DNA from: JACTUA01 sp964551875
Lineage (GTDB): Archaea > Halobacteriota > Methanomicrobia > Methanomicrobiales > JACTUA01
Assembly (NCBI GenBank): GCA_964551875.1
Contig: CAZKEV010000003.1
Coordinates: 11,780 to 75,779 of the forward strand
DNA: 64,000 nucleotides
Direction: 5' to 3'
Shown: piece by piece, positions 38,088 through 46,797 of the stretch
How positions within the stretch are numbered: the first letter of the stretch is position 1
Layout: the number at the start of each line of letters is the position of its first letter
Made by a program: the position numbers and the translations under genes
The notes under the pieces: model-generated
The model's database searches: none
The model's input: only the letters and a program-made list of their open reading frames with translations
What the model was told of the DNA's origin: nothing

Positions 38088-39629
38088 ATGTCCTTTGTCC
38101 GGAAAACCTATCAGGAGATCACCGATTCCATTCTCTCCCAGATCACGAAAGGGATCGTGAATGAAAGGTATGATTTTGTGCCGACCATGGTGAAATACCG
38201 GTTAAAACAGCCCAAAATCCTCGATATCGTCCGGGTCGACGGCACCGTGCGAAACGCCCCCAGTACCTTCCTGAAGGGAACCGACTACCGGTTTACCGGA
38301 GGGATGCTCGAATGGATCGATGGCGCCGAGCGGCCGGATGCAGGGACGTCCTTTTTTGTGAACTACATCATCGATGCCCCCCGGACCATCACCGACATCA
38401 ATCCCGGCAGCGTTACGCGAACGCTCGTGGAATCGGTGGCCCTCGAGATCGATTACCTGTACGCCCAGCTGGACCAGGTATACAAGCTGGCCTTCATCGA
38501 TACCGCCTACGGCAAGGCTCTCGACCTCGTGGCCTCAATCCTCGGGATTGTGCGCAAGCCCGCAGGGTTTGCCACCGGGGAGGTCACCTTCGGGAGGAAG
38601 GGGGATCTTGGCGAGATCCAGGTGAAGGGTGAGACCTTCAGCTTCGACGGCCGCCCCCGGTACCCGCTGAAGCAGCCCTTCATAAAGGCGATAACCAACC
38701 TTGAGGGTACCTCTGAAGGCGCGAAGGTGCGCTTCTCCCGGGGGACCGATTTTCTCCTCTCAGTCAACGCCATCGAATGGATTGCCGACGGGAAGAAACC
38801 TGATCAGGGGTCTCCCGTCATGGTGGACTACACCGCCTACCAGCAGGTCATCATCCCTGCCGATACGCGGGTCACCAACTATACCCGGATACCCGAGAAC
38901 CTGAAGGTCTTCAGGACAGCACGGGATGCGACGCTTGCGAGGGCCCCTGATGGCGTATGGGAGGCGGATGTTCCCGTAGTTGCCCTGAACCCGGGGCGGT
39001 CGAGCAACGTCTTTGCGGGGTCCATCACGGTGATGGCAAAACCACCGCTCGGCGTTGAATATGTCATCAACAAGCACGACATCCTGAACGGTACGAACCC
39101 TGAAACAGATGAGGAGCTGAGGGAGAGAGCAAAACGCGCGCTGGAGATGGCAGGAAAGGCGACCCTCATCGCGCTCAAGTCTGCCATCGAAGGGATCGAG
39201 GGGGTGACCGGTGAGGTGAAGGTATTTGACCAGCCCGATGGGATTCCGGGCATCGTGCAGATCATCGCATCTGGTGGGAGCGATGAGGTAATCCGGCAGA
39301 CCATTGACGAGACCAGGGCAGCCGGTATCCACGTGGAGTTCAAACGGCCGGTGATTGTACCTCTCGATGTCGCCCTCACCCTGAAGATGGTGGAGGGGAT
39401 TGACCAGGCAAAGGTGAGGGATGAGGTGGAGAAGGGGATCCGGAACTATCTGAGCCGTCTTGAGATCAATGAAACGGTGGTGCTCAACAGGATCATCCAG
39501 GCTGCGCTCTCGGTCCAGGGCGTGCGCGATGTAAAAGATGTCTCCATCAACAAGACCAAGGGGAACGTGGATATCCGGATGGATGAAAGGGGAGATCTGC
39601 GAATACTTGAGCTCTTCGTGGAGGACTGA
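38088..39629 (+). CDS. Baseplate J / gp47-like wedge protein
   Basis: The 513-residue protein shows the baseplate J core: ITDINPGSVTRTLVESVALEIDYLYAQLDQ near residue 105 and a duplicated beta domain. The hallmark ETDEELRERAKRAL...ATLIALKSAIEGIEGV region at about 345-375 follows, then a C-terminal wedge domain. This is the main baseplate wedge subunit that triggers sheath contraction. It is followed without a gap by the gpI-like gene. Confidence 0.93.
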   Translation: MSFVRKTYQEITDSILSQITKGIVNERYDFVPTMVKYRLKQPKILDIVRVDGTVRNAPSTFLKGTDYRFTGGMLEWIDGAERPDAGTSFFVNYIIDAPRTITDINPGSVTRTLVESVALEIDYLYAQLDQVYKLAFIDTAYGKALDLVASILGIVRKPAGFATGEVTFGRKGDLGEIQVKGETFSFDGRPRYPLKQPFIKAITNLEGTSEGAKVRFSRGTDFLLSVNAIEWIADGKKPDQGSPVMVDYTAYQQVIIPADTRVTNYTRIPENLKVFRTARDATLARAPDGVWEADVPVVALNPGRSSNVFAGSITVMAKPPLGVEYVINKHDILNGTNPETDEELRERAKRALEMAGKATLIALKSAIEGIEGVTGEVKVFDQPDGIPGIVQIIASGGSDEVIRQTIDETRAAGIHVEFKRPVIVPLDVALTLKMVEGIDQAKVRDEVEKGIRNYLSRLEINETVVLNRIIQAALSVQGVRDVKDVSINKTKGNVDIRMDERGDLRILELFVED

Positions 39630-40556
39630 ATGGTTTCACGCGCCGAGAAGATCGGGAACAGGCTCCCCCACTTCTTCATGTCATGGGATCCCACCTCGCT
39701 TGTGAGTACCCTGATCCAGTCCTTTGGAACACGCTGCGACGAGATTGAGAAAGACCTCTCCTTTATCCTCCGTGCCCACTGGATCGATTCCGCGAGCGTG
39801 CATGAGCTGGACCAGATGGGCGCGGTCTTCCGGATGAAGCGCAAGCCCAAGGAATCGGACCGCGATTTCCGCCTCAGGATCAAGATGGCGATCCTGAGCT
39901 ACAAGGGAGGAGGAACCCTGAATGCGGTGAGGATGATGGTCCGGATCACCCTTGGCCTCCCCGTCGATGCCCCCGTGGAGATCGTGGAGAACCCCCAAAG
40001 ACGCCTGAAGCAGAGCTGGAGCGTGCGTGCAAACCAGGAATGGACCGTGAACCCGAGAAGCATCGAGGAGACCGTTCCTGATGTATCGCTGAAGGTTGAG
40101 ACCCAGAATGTCGCCATCGCAAGCCCGCAGATCATGAATCTCACGACGGGCGAATCCATCATCTTCAAGGGGAAGCTCACCACGGGTGATCTCCTCCAGA
40201 TAACGGGGGGGCGGTCGCTCCTGAACGGGCAGGATAAGTCTGGAAACATCTCAAGGCCAGGCTTTCCCCCGCTCCCGAGAAGGAGGTCGCAGTGGAAGTA
40301 CTCTGAAGAGATAGGCGCGAGCATCGGTGTCTTTGACAAGGCATGCTTCGACCAGTCCTTCTTTGCTGTCGATATCCTCTCCACGGTGACCTTTGAGTGG
40401 GCGGCCCGGCAGCCGGCAACCTTTGAGGTGAAGGTCCCCCGTGAACAGCTCCAGAAGGCAGGGGTATCGGCAGAGGGCCTTGAGGAGATGATCGGCATCA
40501 TCAAGGGAGCAGGCGTGAAAGCGCGGGTAGTGGTAATCGAGGGGAGCGGAGTATGA
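39630..40556 (+). CDS. Phage tail protein I / XkdU-like baseplate protein
   Basis: The position directly after baseplate J matches gpI/XkdU in contractile tails. The N-terminal half has a wedge-like segment (LVSTLIQSFGTRCDEIEKDLSFILRAHWIDSASVHELDQMGAVF) with the 'ELDxxGxxFxxxRxxxESDxxFRxRI' pattern of tail wedge proteins. The C-terminal half is beta-rich and may attach a fibre or a further baseplate part. 308 residues; ATG directly follows the upstream stop. Confidence 0.8.
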   Translation: MVSRAEKIGNRLPHFFMSWDPTSLVSTLIQSFGTRCDEIEKDLSFILRAHWIDSASVHELDQMGAVFRMKRKPKESDRDFRLRIKMAILSYKGGGTLNAVRMMVRITLGLPVDAPVEIVENPQRRLKQSWSVRANQEWTVNPRSIEETVPDVSLKVETQNVAIASPQIMNLTTGESIIFKGKLTTGDLLQITGGRSLLNGQDKSGNISRPGFPPLPRRRSQWKYSEEIGASIGVFDKACFDQSFFAVDILSTVTFEWAARQPATFEVKVPREQLQKAGVSAEGLEEMIGIIKGAGVKARVVVIEGSGV

Positions 40557-40587
40557 TGCAGGGCATGTCTTCTGTTGAGGTGGGCCT

Positions 40588-41205
40588 ATGGTAGATAAGG
40601 AGTTAAACAAAAAACCTGGAGACCCGATCCGGTCTGAAGACTGGAACACCATCGTGAACGAGCTTATGGCACTGCGGGATTACATCAACCAGATGACGAG
40701 AGGTAACACCATTTCAGGCCTGGAAAGTCCCACCGGCACGAGTTATAGCCTTTCAAAGGGTGTTCCTGAAGAATTCAACTACGGGACCGACGTTATGGGC
40801 CTGATCACCAGGCAGTACTTCCTCGGTGTCGAGAATATGGGGGAGATCTGCCGGTTCGGTATCCATGATCACGCGGACATCATCTACTACTGGTCGGGCG
40901 CATCGCGGGGCGACAAGATCGGGCTCCGTATTACCCTTGAATACACCGATAACAGCCTGCAGCCATCCAAGGATCTCTTCATCCACGAGTGGTCCAAGCT
41001 TCGGCCCAGGGGCGACAACAATCCCTATTACGAGTACCTCCTGTCACCGAACCAGCACCTGATGTACAGATATGCCCTGGAAAACCCGAACCCGGAGAAG
41101 GCCATCCGCTACATCATCTTTGAGGACATAAGCAAGGAATGCGGCCTGCGAATCGGGAACTTCCTCCACTATGTCACCCGTGTTCGGCCCATAAAGAAGG
41201 TCTGA
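40588..41205 (+). CDS. Putative baseplate-attached or fibre-like protein
   Basis: The family was not recognised. The N terminus 'K-P-G-D-P-I-R-S-E-D-W-N' followed by a helix (TIVNELMALRDYINQM) is a trimerisation-type start often seen in tail fibre or adhesin subunits. The remaining 150 residues are beta-rich and aromatic (DHADIIYYWSGASRGDKIGLRITLEY). Position after the wedge genes fits a fibre or receptor-binding part. This is inference. Confidence 0.6.
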   Translation: MVDKELNKKPGDPIRSEDWNTIVNELMALRDYINQMTRGNTISGLESPTGTSYSLSKGVPEEFNYGTDVMGLITRQYFLGVENMGEICRFGIHDHADIIYYWSGASRGDKIGLRITLEYTDNSLQPSKDLFIHEWSKLRPRGDNNPYYEYLLSPNQHLMYRYALENPNPEKAIRYIIFEDISKECGLRIGNFLHYVTRVRPIKKV

Positions 41206-41224
41206 CCCTTCGGCCGGGGATCTG

Positions 41225-41932
41225 ATGAGCATGTTCGGAGATATTCACGCGGCGATGATCGGTGCGCTGGGCGAGGGACTGAAGGGCATTGTCCCGGCTG
41301 ACAATATCACCGTCGGAAAACCGCCGAAGGATACAGTTCCCTCGGTGAGCGCTGAGATCATCGAATATTATTTTTGCGAGCAGGGGATCGGCCAGTCCAC
41401 GGGCGTGAAGATGGAGCGGCAATCAGACACCTTCCCGACCGACGGTAAACAGAAGGACTTTCCCCTCTCCCAGCCGGCGGTGAAGCTCCCCATCGTGGTA
41501 GAGAGCCCGAAAGGCAAGGTGCTGAATGAAGTGGAGGATTACTCCCTGAACTACGAAACGAGCACCGTCTCCTTCCGGAATCCCGTGGACAACCCGAAGC
41601 ACGAGATCATCATCACCTATACCATTAAGCGGGGCGTGGCCGAGATCAGGATCCTGGCCTTCAATCTCACCTACACCCTCACCGTCACAGACAAAACCGT
41701 GGAGGGGCGCGATCGGGTCGCCCTCGAGGTCATGAAGGTCCTCTTCCGGAAGCGGGCTGATCTCCTGAAAAAGGGCATCCGGGAGATCACTCTTGTCGGG
41801 GGATATTCCACCGATGATACGCTCCCCAAGGACCGGTATGCAACCACCATCGAGTACCAGATCGACGCAACGACCGAGATCGAGATGGCTGTACCGCCCA
41901 TGGAGCGGATCGAGATCGGGAAGAAGGAATAA
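41225..41932 (+). CDS. Candidate tail terminator/cap protein
   Basis: The family was not firmly recognised. The N-terminal half (DIHAAMIGALGEGLKGIVPADNITVGKPPKDTVPSVSAEII) resembles tail terminator or cap proteins that start with a helix and a 'P-S-V-x-A-x-I' strand. A beta insert follows (FPLSQPAVKLPIVVESPKGKVLNEVEDYSLNYET), then YATTIEYQIDATTEIEMAVPP at the end. A cap/terminator is needed to end tube and sheath growth and no better candidate is in the cluster. It is the last gene of the plus arm. Confidence 0.5.
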   Translation: MSMFGDIHAAMIGALGEGLKGIVPADNITVGKPPKDTVPSVSAEIIEYYFCEQGIGQSTGVKMERQSDTFPTDGKQKDFPLSQPAVKLPIVVESPKGKVLNEVEDYSLNYETSTVSFRNPVDNPKHEIIITYTIKRGVAEIRILAFNLTYTLTVTDKTVEGRDRVALEVMKVLFRKRADLLKKGIREITLVGGYSTDDTLPKDRYATTIEYQIDATTEIEMAVPPMERIEIGKKE

Positions 41933-41939
41933 TTTTTTT
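41933..41939 (+). terminator. Oligo-T terminator of the plus arm
   Basis: Seven T directly follow the stop codon of the last plus-arm gene. Confidence 0.5.
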
Positions 41940-42252
41940 GGGTATGACATTATCTATACCATCAATACTTCATGAAATCCAGACGGAAAGATTGTAAAAA
42001 TACCATACCTCAATGTTCAAAAGAAAAAAGTATGGCCGCCTCTTCCAGAAGACTCCGCTGTTCAAAGGGTATGAAGCGGCCTGTCGCAATGCTGGGGGAC
42101 GCACCAGCGGGCAGGGGCAAACCAAAGGTGCAGCCCCCGGGTGCCTCATAAGTCGTGAAATCCACCCTTTCAGAAAGCACAGTGATGGAGATATTTGAGT
42201 GGCTGAATTGGTACTATCCCCTTGTAAAAAATCAATGGGAGGTACATGCAAT
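41940..42252. other. Intergenic region, no gene recognised
   Basis: About 310 bases between the convergent plus arm and the Ig/zinc-ribbon gene. A 61-codon plus-strand frame at 42013 has no protein-like features. Confidence 0.4.
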
Positions 42253-44004
42253 TCATTTCCCCTGCTTCGCCCCGCACTTATCGCAGTACAGGGCTGACAC
42301 GGGCAGGACCGCACCGCAGGCCGGGCAGGCCTTGGTATCGATGCCAGACGGGGGCGTCTTTCCGCAGGCAGGGCATTTGGGCGCATCGAGTGCCATCGGC
42401 GTCCCGCAGTGCATGCAGAACCGCTTCTCGAGGGTCCCGAACCTGACCTTCCCCTCCCCCTTCAGGGCATCGAGGGTTGCCGCGACCACCGCGGTGCCAC
42501 TCGCCTTGCCCGAGGTGAGGGTGGCCTTTGCATCCGGTGATCTCGGATGCAGCGTGACGGTGCCCGCAATGGAACCAAGGGTGGTGGTGAGGTGCACCGT
42601 CTTCTCGTCAAGGAACGAAAGGTAGTTCCCTGCCGTGTCCTTCGCCCGGATCACGAGTGTGGCTGCTGATTGCCCGTCGGCAGGGATCTCCGCCGGGGTG
42701 GGAGTGATCTCCAGGCTCCCTCCCTCGCAGGTGAACTCGACCCTCTCCTCCACCCGCTGTTTTTCATACCGTGCAGTCACGATGACCTTCCCGCACTCCC
42801 GCGATGCGGTGAGAGTGGTGTCTGCATATGCATTCCCCCGGGAAATGGCCAGGGGCTTGATTGAGCCACTCGTTGCCTCGAGTGCTACCGTGAGTTCCAT
42901 GGGCTGTTTCTTCGGCATCCGGAGGCCGTTTGTGAACTGGACCCGGACCGGGAGGGTGGAAGTACCGTCAGCGGGGATGCGCCTCTGCTTCAGGGAGAGC
43001 TGGAGGTTTGAACGCGTCCAGAGGTAGGCGAGGACAGCTGCCACGATGAGGGCCAGGATCAGGGCGACAAGGAGCAGCCAGGGAAATGGGGCCGCCCCGA
43101 CCTTGATCGGGAGCTCTCCGCTGCCGGGTCCGAAGCCTTCCATGGCCGCGGTGGCGGTGACTGTATAGGAGCCAGCCGCAGGTGCGATGAAGGTCGTCTG
43201 GAAGGCGCCGCTCCCGTCCGCAGTCCCTGAGGAGGTGGCAAGGCCCGCCCCCTCTGTGCAGGTGAGGGTCACCCGTGCACCCGCTGCGGCCGTTCCTGAT
43301 GGCTGGGTTATCCGCAGGGAAATGGTGGTCGATCTCCCCGGCTCGGGAGAACCTGCGATGGGGCTGAAGGCAACCGAGAGCCTCGGCATCGTTCCAAGGA
43401 CTGCCGTGACCTCCGTGGTCTTTCCTGTTGAGATCATCACCTTCCGTGTGAAGGCATAATAGCCCGGGAGGGTGACCGTGAGGGTGTGCAACCCGGACGA
43501 AACCTTGGGGAGGGTCAGGGGGGTCGTTCCCCGGGAGGATCCATCCAGGGAGACGGCCCCACCCGACGGGGTTGAGGAGACCGAGAGGGTTCCGGTCGGG
43601 CCCTGTACCAGGATTTTGAAGGATCCGGTTGCGGTCACCGGGGGTGTCGTGGATTCCACAGTTACGAGATACTCGTCAGGTTTCCAGCCGGAGGTATCGA
43701 TCTCGTAACTGAAGGTATTGTCGGGAGAGCCTTTCTGCACAGCAATTGTTCCGGAAATACCTGAGTATTGGACGCTCTGGGACTTGTCGCTCGGTTTAAA
43801 GGATGCAGAGACTATCGTTATGATGAGCTCGGCCCCTTCGTCGAGGTTCGTTTTTCCGTTGATGGAAAAGGCATCCCCCATGGAATGGTCCCCGATCCTG
43901 TCAGGCATGATCCAGTGCTGGGCTGATACCGGTGCAATGACCACTGCCACAAGAAGCATCATGACGAAGACGAAATGATGCCGGCGGTATCTTTTAGACG
44001 GCAT
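42253..44004 (-). CDS. Membrane protein with PEGA and Ig-like domains and cytosolic double zinc ribbon (copy A)
   Basis: A signal peptide (FVFVMMLLVAVVIAPVSA) leads to an extracellular part: a beta domain, a PEGA domain (GTLSVSSTPSGGAVSLDGSSRGTTPL split over strands) and an Ig-like domain. One membrane helix (PWLLLVALILALIVAAVLAYLWTR) follows. On the inner side come two more Ig/invasin-like domains with 'IPADGTSTLPVRV' and 'IPADGQSAATLVI' starts. The end is two zinc knuckle pairs (FCMHCGTP, CPACGK, CPACGA, CDKCGAKQ). I start at ATG 44004 because a TATA box lies at about 44069-44076. The last 40 codons are nearly identical in DNA to copy B. Confidence 0.8.
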   Translation of the reverse strand: MPSKRYRRHHFVFVMMLLVAVVIAPVSAQHWIMPDRIGDHSMGDAFSINGKTNLDEGAELIITIVSASFKPSDKSQSVQYSGISGTIAVQKGSPDNTFSYEIDTSGWKPDEYLVTVESTTPPVTATGSFKILVQGPTGTLSVSSTPSGGAVSLDGSSRGTTPLTLPKVSSGLHTLTVTLPGYYAFTRKVMISTGKTTEVTAVLGTMPRLSVAFSPIAGSPEPGRSTTISLRITQPSGTAAAGARVTLTCTEGAGLATSSGTADGSGAFQTTFIAPAAGSYTVTATAAMEGFGPGSGELPIKVGAAPFPWLLLVALILALIVAAVLAYLWTRSNLQLSLKQRRIPADGTSTLPVRVQFTNGLRMPKKQPMELTVALEATSGSIKPLAISRGNAYADTTLTASRECGKVIVTARYEKQRVEERVEFTCEGGSLEITPTPAEIPADGQSAATLVIRAKDTAGNYLSFLDEKTVHLTTTLGSIAGTVTLHPRSPDAKATLTSGKASGTAVVAATLDALKGEGKVRFGTLEKRFCMHCGTPMALDAPKCPACGKTPPSGIDTKACPACGAVLPVSALYCDKCGAKQGK

Positions 44005-44234
44005 CTGAAGCGATGATCTATCTGCCACCATGGAGCCACATCCCGTGATCACCAATCGTTGTCATCGATAAAAAGATGTTACTTACGGTTCGTGTCCCCG
44101 GTTCCCGCTGGATATCCTTTCGACAAGGGTGGACAGGCTGGAGAAAAATGCTGGAGGGGACCTTCCTGACGAGGGGGTCACAGATTCAACCAATGCGCCA
44201 TGCTCTCCTGGACCTTTCACGAAAAGGGAGTGGA

Positions 44235-46391
44235 TTATTTCGCCTGCTTCGCCCCGCACTTATCGCAGTACAGGGCTGACACGGGCAGGACCGCCCCGCA
44301 GGCCGGGCAGGCCTTGGTATCGATGCCAGAGGGGGGCGTCTTTCCGCAGGCCGGGCAGTTCGGGGCATCCATGCCCATCGGAGCTCCGCAGTGCATGCAG
44401 AACCGTTTCCCGAGGGAGGTGAACTTCACCGTTGCCTCGCCCTTCATCTGGTCAAGGGTTGCCGTGACGGTGGCTATGCCGCTCACCTGGCCCGAGGTGA
44501 GGGTGGCACGGATGTCCTGGGATCGTGCCGGCACCCGCACGGGGTTCGTGATGGTGCCGAGGGTGGTGGAGAGGTTCACCGTCTTCTCGTCCAGGAACGA
44601 GAGGAGGTTGCCTGACTTGTCCTTGACCCTGATGACAAGGTTGGCCGCCGATTTCCCGTCTGCAGGGATCTCGGTTGGCGTGGAAAGGGTCTCAACGATA
44701 CCACCCAGGCAGAGGAACTCGACCATTCCCTCAGCCCGCTGCTTCTCGTACCTGGCTGTCACCTTCACCTTGCCGCACTCACGGGATGCGGTGAGGTTTG
44801 TATCCACAAAGGCCTTCGCCTCAGGCAGGATAGCGGGCTTGAGTGTGCCGCTCGTGGCCTCGAGTGTGACCTCCCGGTCAAGCCTCTGCTTCCGCAGCTG
44901 CCCGAACCCGTTGGCAAACTGGATCCGGATCGGGATGGTTGAAGTGCCATCAGCCGGCACGTCCTTCTGCTTCAGGACGAGCTGGAGGTTGTTCCGGGTC
45001 CAGAGGTAGGCCACGATGATGGCAACGAGGATGAGGATGAGGAGGGCCGGGAGGATGAGGCCGAGGGGGAGGCCACCGAATCCCCCACCCCCTCCGACGG
45101 TGACCGGCAGGGACTGGGCCCCCGCCTGGAATCCGTCCTTGGTGATCGTCACGTTCACCACGTAGCTGCCCTCGGCAGGAGCAATGAAGGTAGCAGGGAA
45201 GGTGCCGCTCCCATCCGTTGTTCCGGACGGCGGCGAGAGCGCACCTCCCTGGGTGGAGGAAAGAGCCACGCTCGCCCCCGGGACCGGAACATTGCCCGGC
45301 CCCATCACATGGATCAAGAGGTTCGCGGGTTTCCCCGGCTCAACAGGGCCCGTGAGCGGGCTGAAGCTGATGGAGAAGGCCTGTGGCGCGGGCGGGGGAG
45401 TGGCTGGTGGCGTTCCGGCAGGGGTTGGGGTTGGCGTGCTCGGCTGTGTGGTTGTTGTAGGAGGTGCGGTGGTTGTGGTGGTTGGAGGTGCCTCGGTTGT
45501 CGTCGTTGGAGGTGCGGTGGTTGTCGTTGTCGGAGGAGCAGTGGTTGTGGTGGGAGGGGGGGAAACTATGATTGTCTGGGGTGTAGCGTCCGTGGATATC
45601 GCTGGAATGGTTGGTGTGACCGAGGGATTTCCGTAGTCCGTCACCTTCAGGGTGACCGGATAGTTTCCCGGGTTTAAATAAGTGTGAGATGGTTTCACAA
45701 CGGTTGCTGTGTTCTGGGCCGAGGTAGGATCCCCGAAATTCCAGGCATATGAGGCGATTCCATCTGAATCGGGATCACTAGAACCGCTGGCATCGAACGT
45801 GACTGTCACCGGCGCGGAACCGGCATTCAGGCCAGGATCCACTGTGAAGGTTGCAGTCGGGGCCTTGTTGTTCACAGTGACAGGAGTGGTTTTGCTGGTT
45901 GTTAGGTAATCACAGCCGGGACTGATTGTAGCACTCAGGGTGAATCTCATGGGCCCTGTAGCGGTGAACGTGGTGGAGTATGATCCGTCTGGTTGCGTCA
46001 CTGCATTCGGGAAAGTGACCCCTGTTGTAGGGGGGCTCGCGGACATCGTAACGGTATACCCGGAAAAGGGTTTCAGGGATGAATTGACGACCGTCCCCGT
46101 GACAGAGATAGCAATGTTGGGGTCAGCACTCGCGGGTGCACTGATGGTGAGACTGACATAATCGCCTGAAGGAAATGTGGGGCAGTACGTCAACTTATAA
46201 ATGTAATCTTTAAAAAGTGAAATGTCTGCGGCTTTTTCCGGGTTAATTATTTCCATTCGCGTCGAACCGGCCGGAAGCCCGTTCGACACAGCGGGGATGA
46301 TGAAGAGGAGGATAACCAAGAGTGCGAATGTCCTGCAGAACCATTGAACCTGTGAACCTGTCCGACCAATGTTACCTTGCTTTCCCATCAT
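44235..46391 (-). CDS. Membrane protein with PKD and Ig-like domains and cytosolic double zinc ribbon (copy B)
   Basis: A signal peptide (LLVILLFIIPAVSNG) is followed by a beta domain, a PKD domain (DASGSSDPDSDGIASYAWNFGD) and a long Thr/Pro stalk of 'TTTTAPP' repeats. An Ig-like domain, one membrane helix (LILPALLILILVAIIVAYLW), two inner invasin-like domains and a C-terminal double zinc ribbon complete it. The part from the Ig domain on is a clear paralogue of copy A. The start at 46391 (MMGKQGNIG) follows AGGTGG; the longer upstream frame lacks a ribosome site. Two membrane proteins between the arms of the injection system are good anchor or trigger candidates, by inference. Confidence 0.8.
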   Translation of the reverse strand: MMGKQGNIGRTGSQVQWFCRTFALLVILLFIIPAVSNGLPAGSTRMEIINPEKAADISLFKDYIYKLTYCPTFPSGDYVSLTISAPASADPNIAISVTGTVVNSSLKPFSGYTVTMSASPPTTGVTFPNAVTQPDGSYSTTFTATGPMRFTLSATISPGCDYLTTSKTTPVTVNNKAPTATFTVDPGLNAGSAPVTVTFDASGSSDPDSDGIASYAWNFGDPTSAQNTATVVKPSHTYLNPGNYPVTLKVTDYGNPSVTPTIPAISTDATPQTIIVSPPPTTTTAPPTTTTTAPPTTTTEAPPTTTTTAPPTTTTQPSTPTPTPAGTPPATPPPAPQAFSISFSPLTGPVEPGKPANLLIHVMGPGNVPVPGASVALSSTQGGALSPPSGTTDGSGTFPATFIAPAEGSYVVNVTITKDGFQAGAQSLPVTVGGGGGFGGLPLGLILPALLILILVAIIVAYLWTRNNLQLVLKQKDVPADGTSTIPIRIQFANGFGQLRKQRLDREVTLEATSGTLKPAILPEAKAFVDTNLTASRECGKVKVTARYEKQRAEGMVEFLCLGGIVETLSTPTEIPADGKSAANLVIRVKDKSGNLLSFLDEKTVNLSTTLGTITNPVRVPARSQDIRATLTSGQVSGIATVTATLDQMKGEATVKFTSLGKRFCMHCGAPMGMDAPNCPACGKTPPSGIDTKACPACGAVLPVSALYCDKCGAKQAK

Positions 46392-46797
46392 GAGAGATAC
46401 CACCTTGTACACCCATTTAATAAATCTGACCGGGTACATGGATTGAAATCCCCGACAGAATATAAACATTCCGAGATTTCTTTCCTCAGGCGTTCACCCA
46501 TCCCCATCATGCCATGTTCATTCTTGCAGCAATACCCTCACGACTGTGGTATGGGCGGGAAAGAGCAGTTTCAGGGACTTCGCAATCGATATGGCGAAGA
46601 AACACGGTCCACCCACCACAACAGGAAGGACTTCACGGGAGAGCAATGGGAAGGAGCATCTCGCTCGTGCTTTCCCTGGCACTCCTCGTAGAGCCCACAG
46701 ACGTTGGGGGGTGGGAGAGCAGATCTTATCGGGTTTCTTTCCCGATCAACCCGATCAAAACACAATATTTTTCACGGAATAGTCAGTCTCTCTCTTA
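46392..46797. other. Divergent region before the first protease module
   Basis: About 400 bases between copy B (minus) and the first metalloprotease (plus). AATATTTTTC near 46769-46778 may be part of the plus-strand promoter. No gene is recognised. Confidence 0.35.

Noticed and set aside
42013..42198. A 61-codon plus-strand ORF after the plus arm
   Set aside because: No ribosome site or protein-like pattern; it lies after a terminator.
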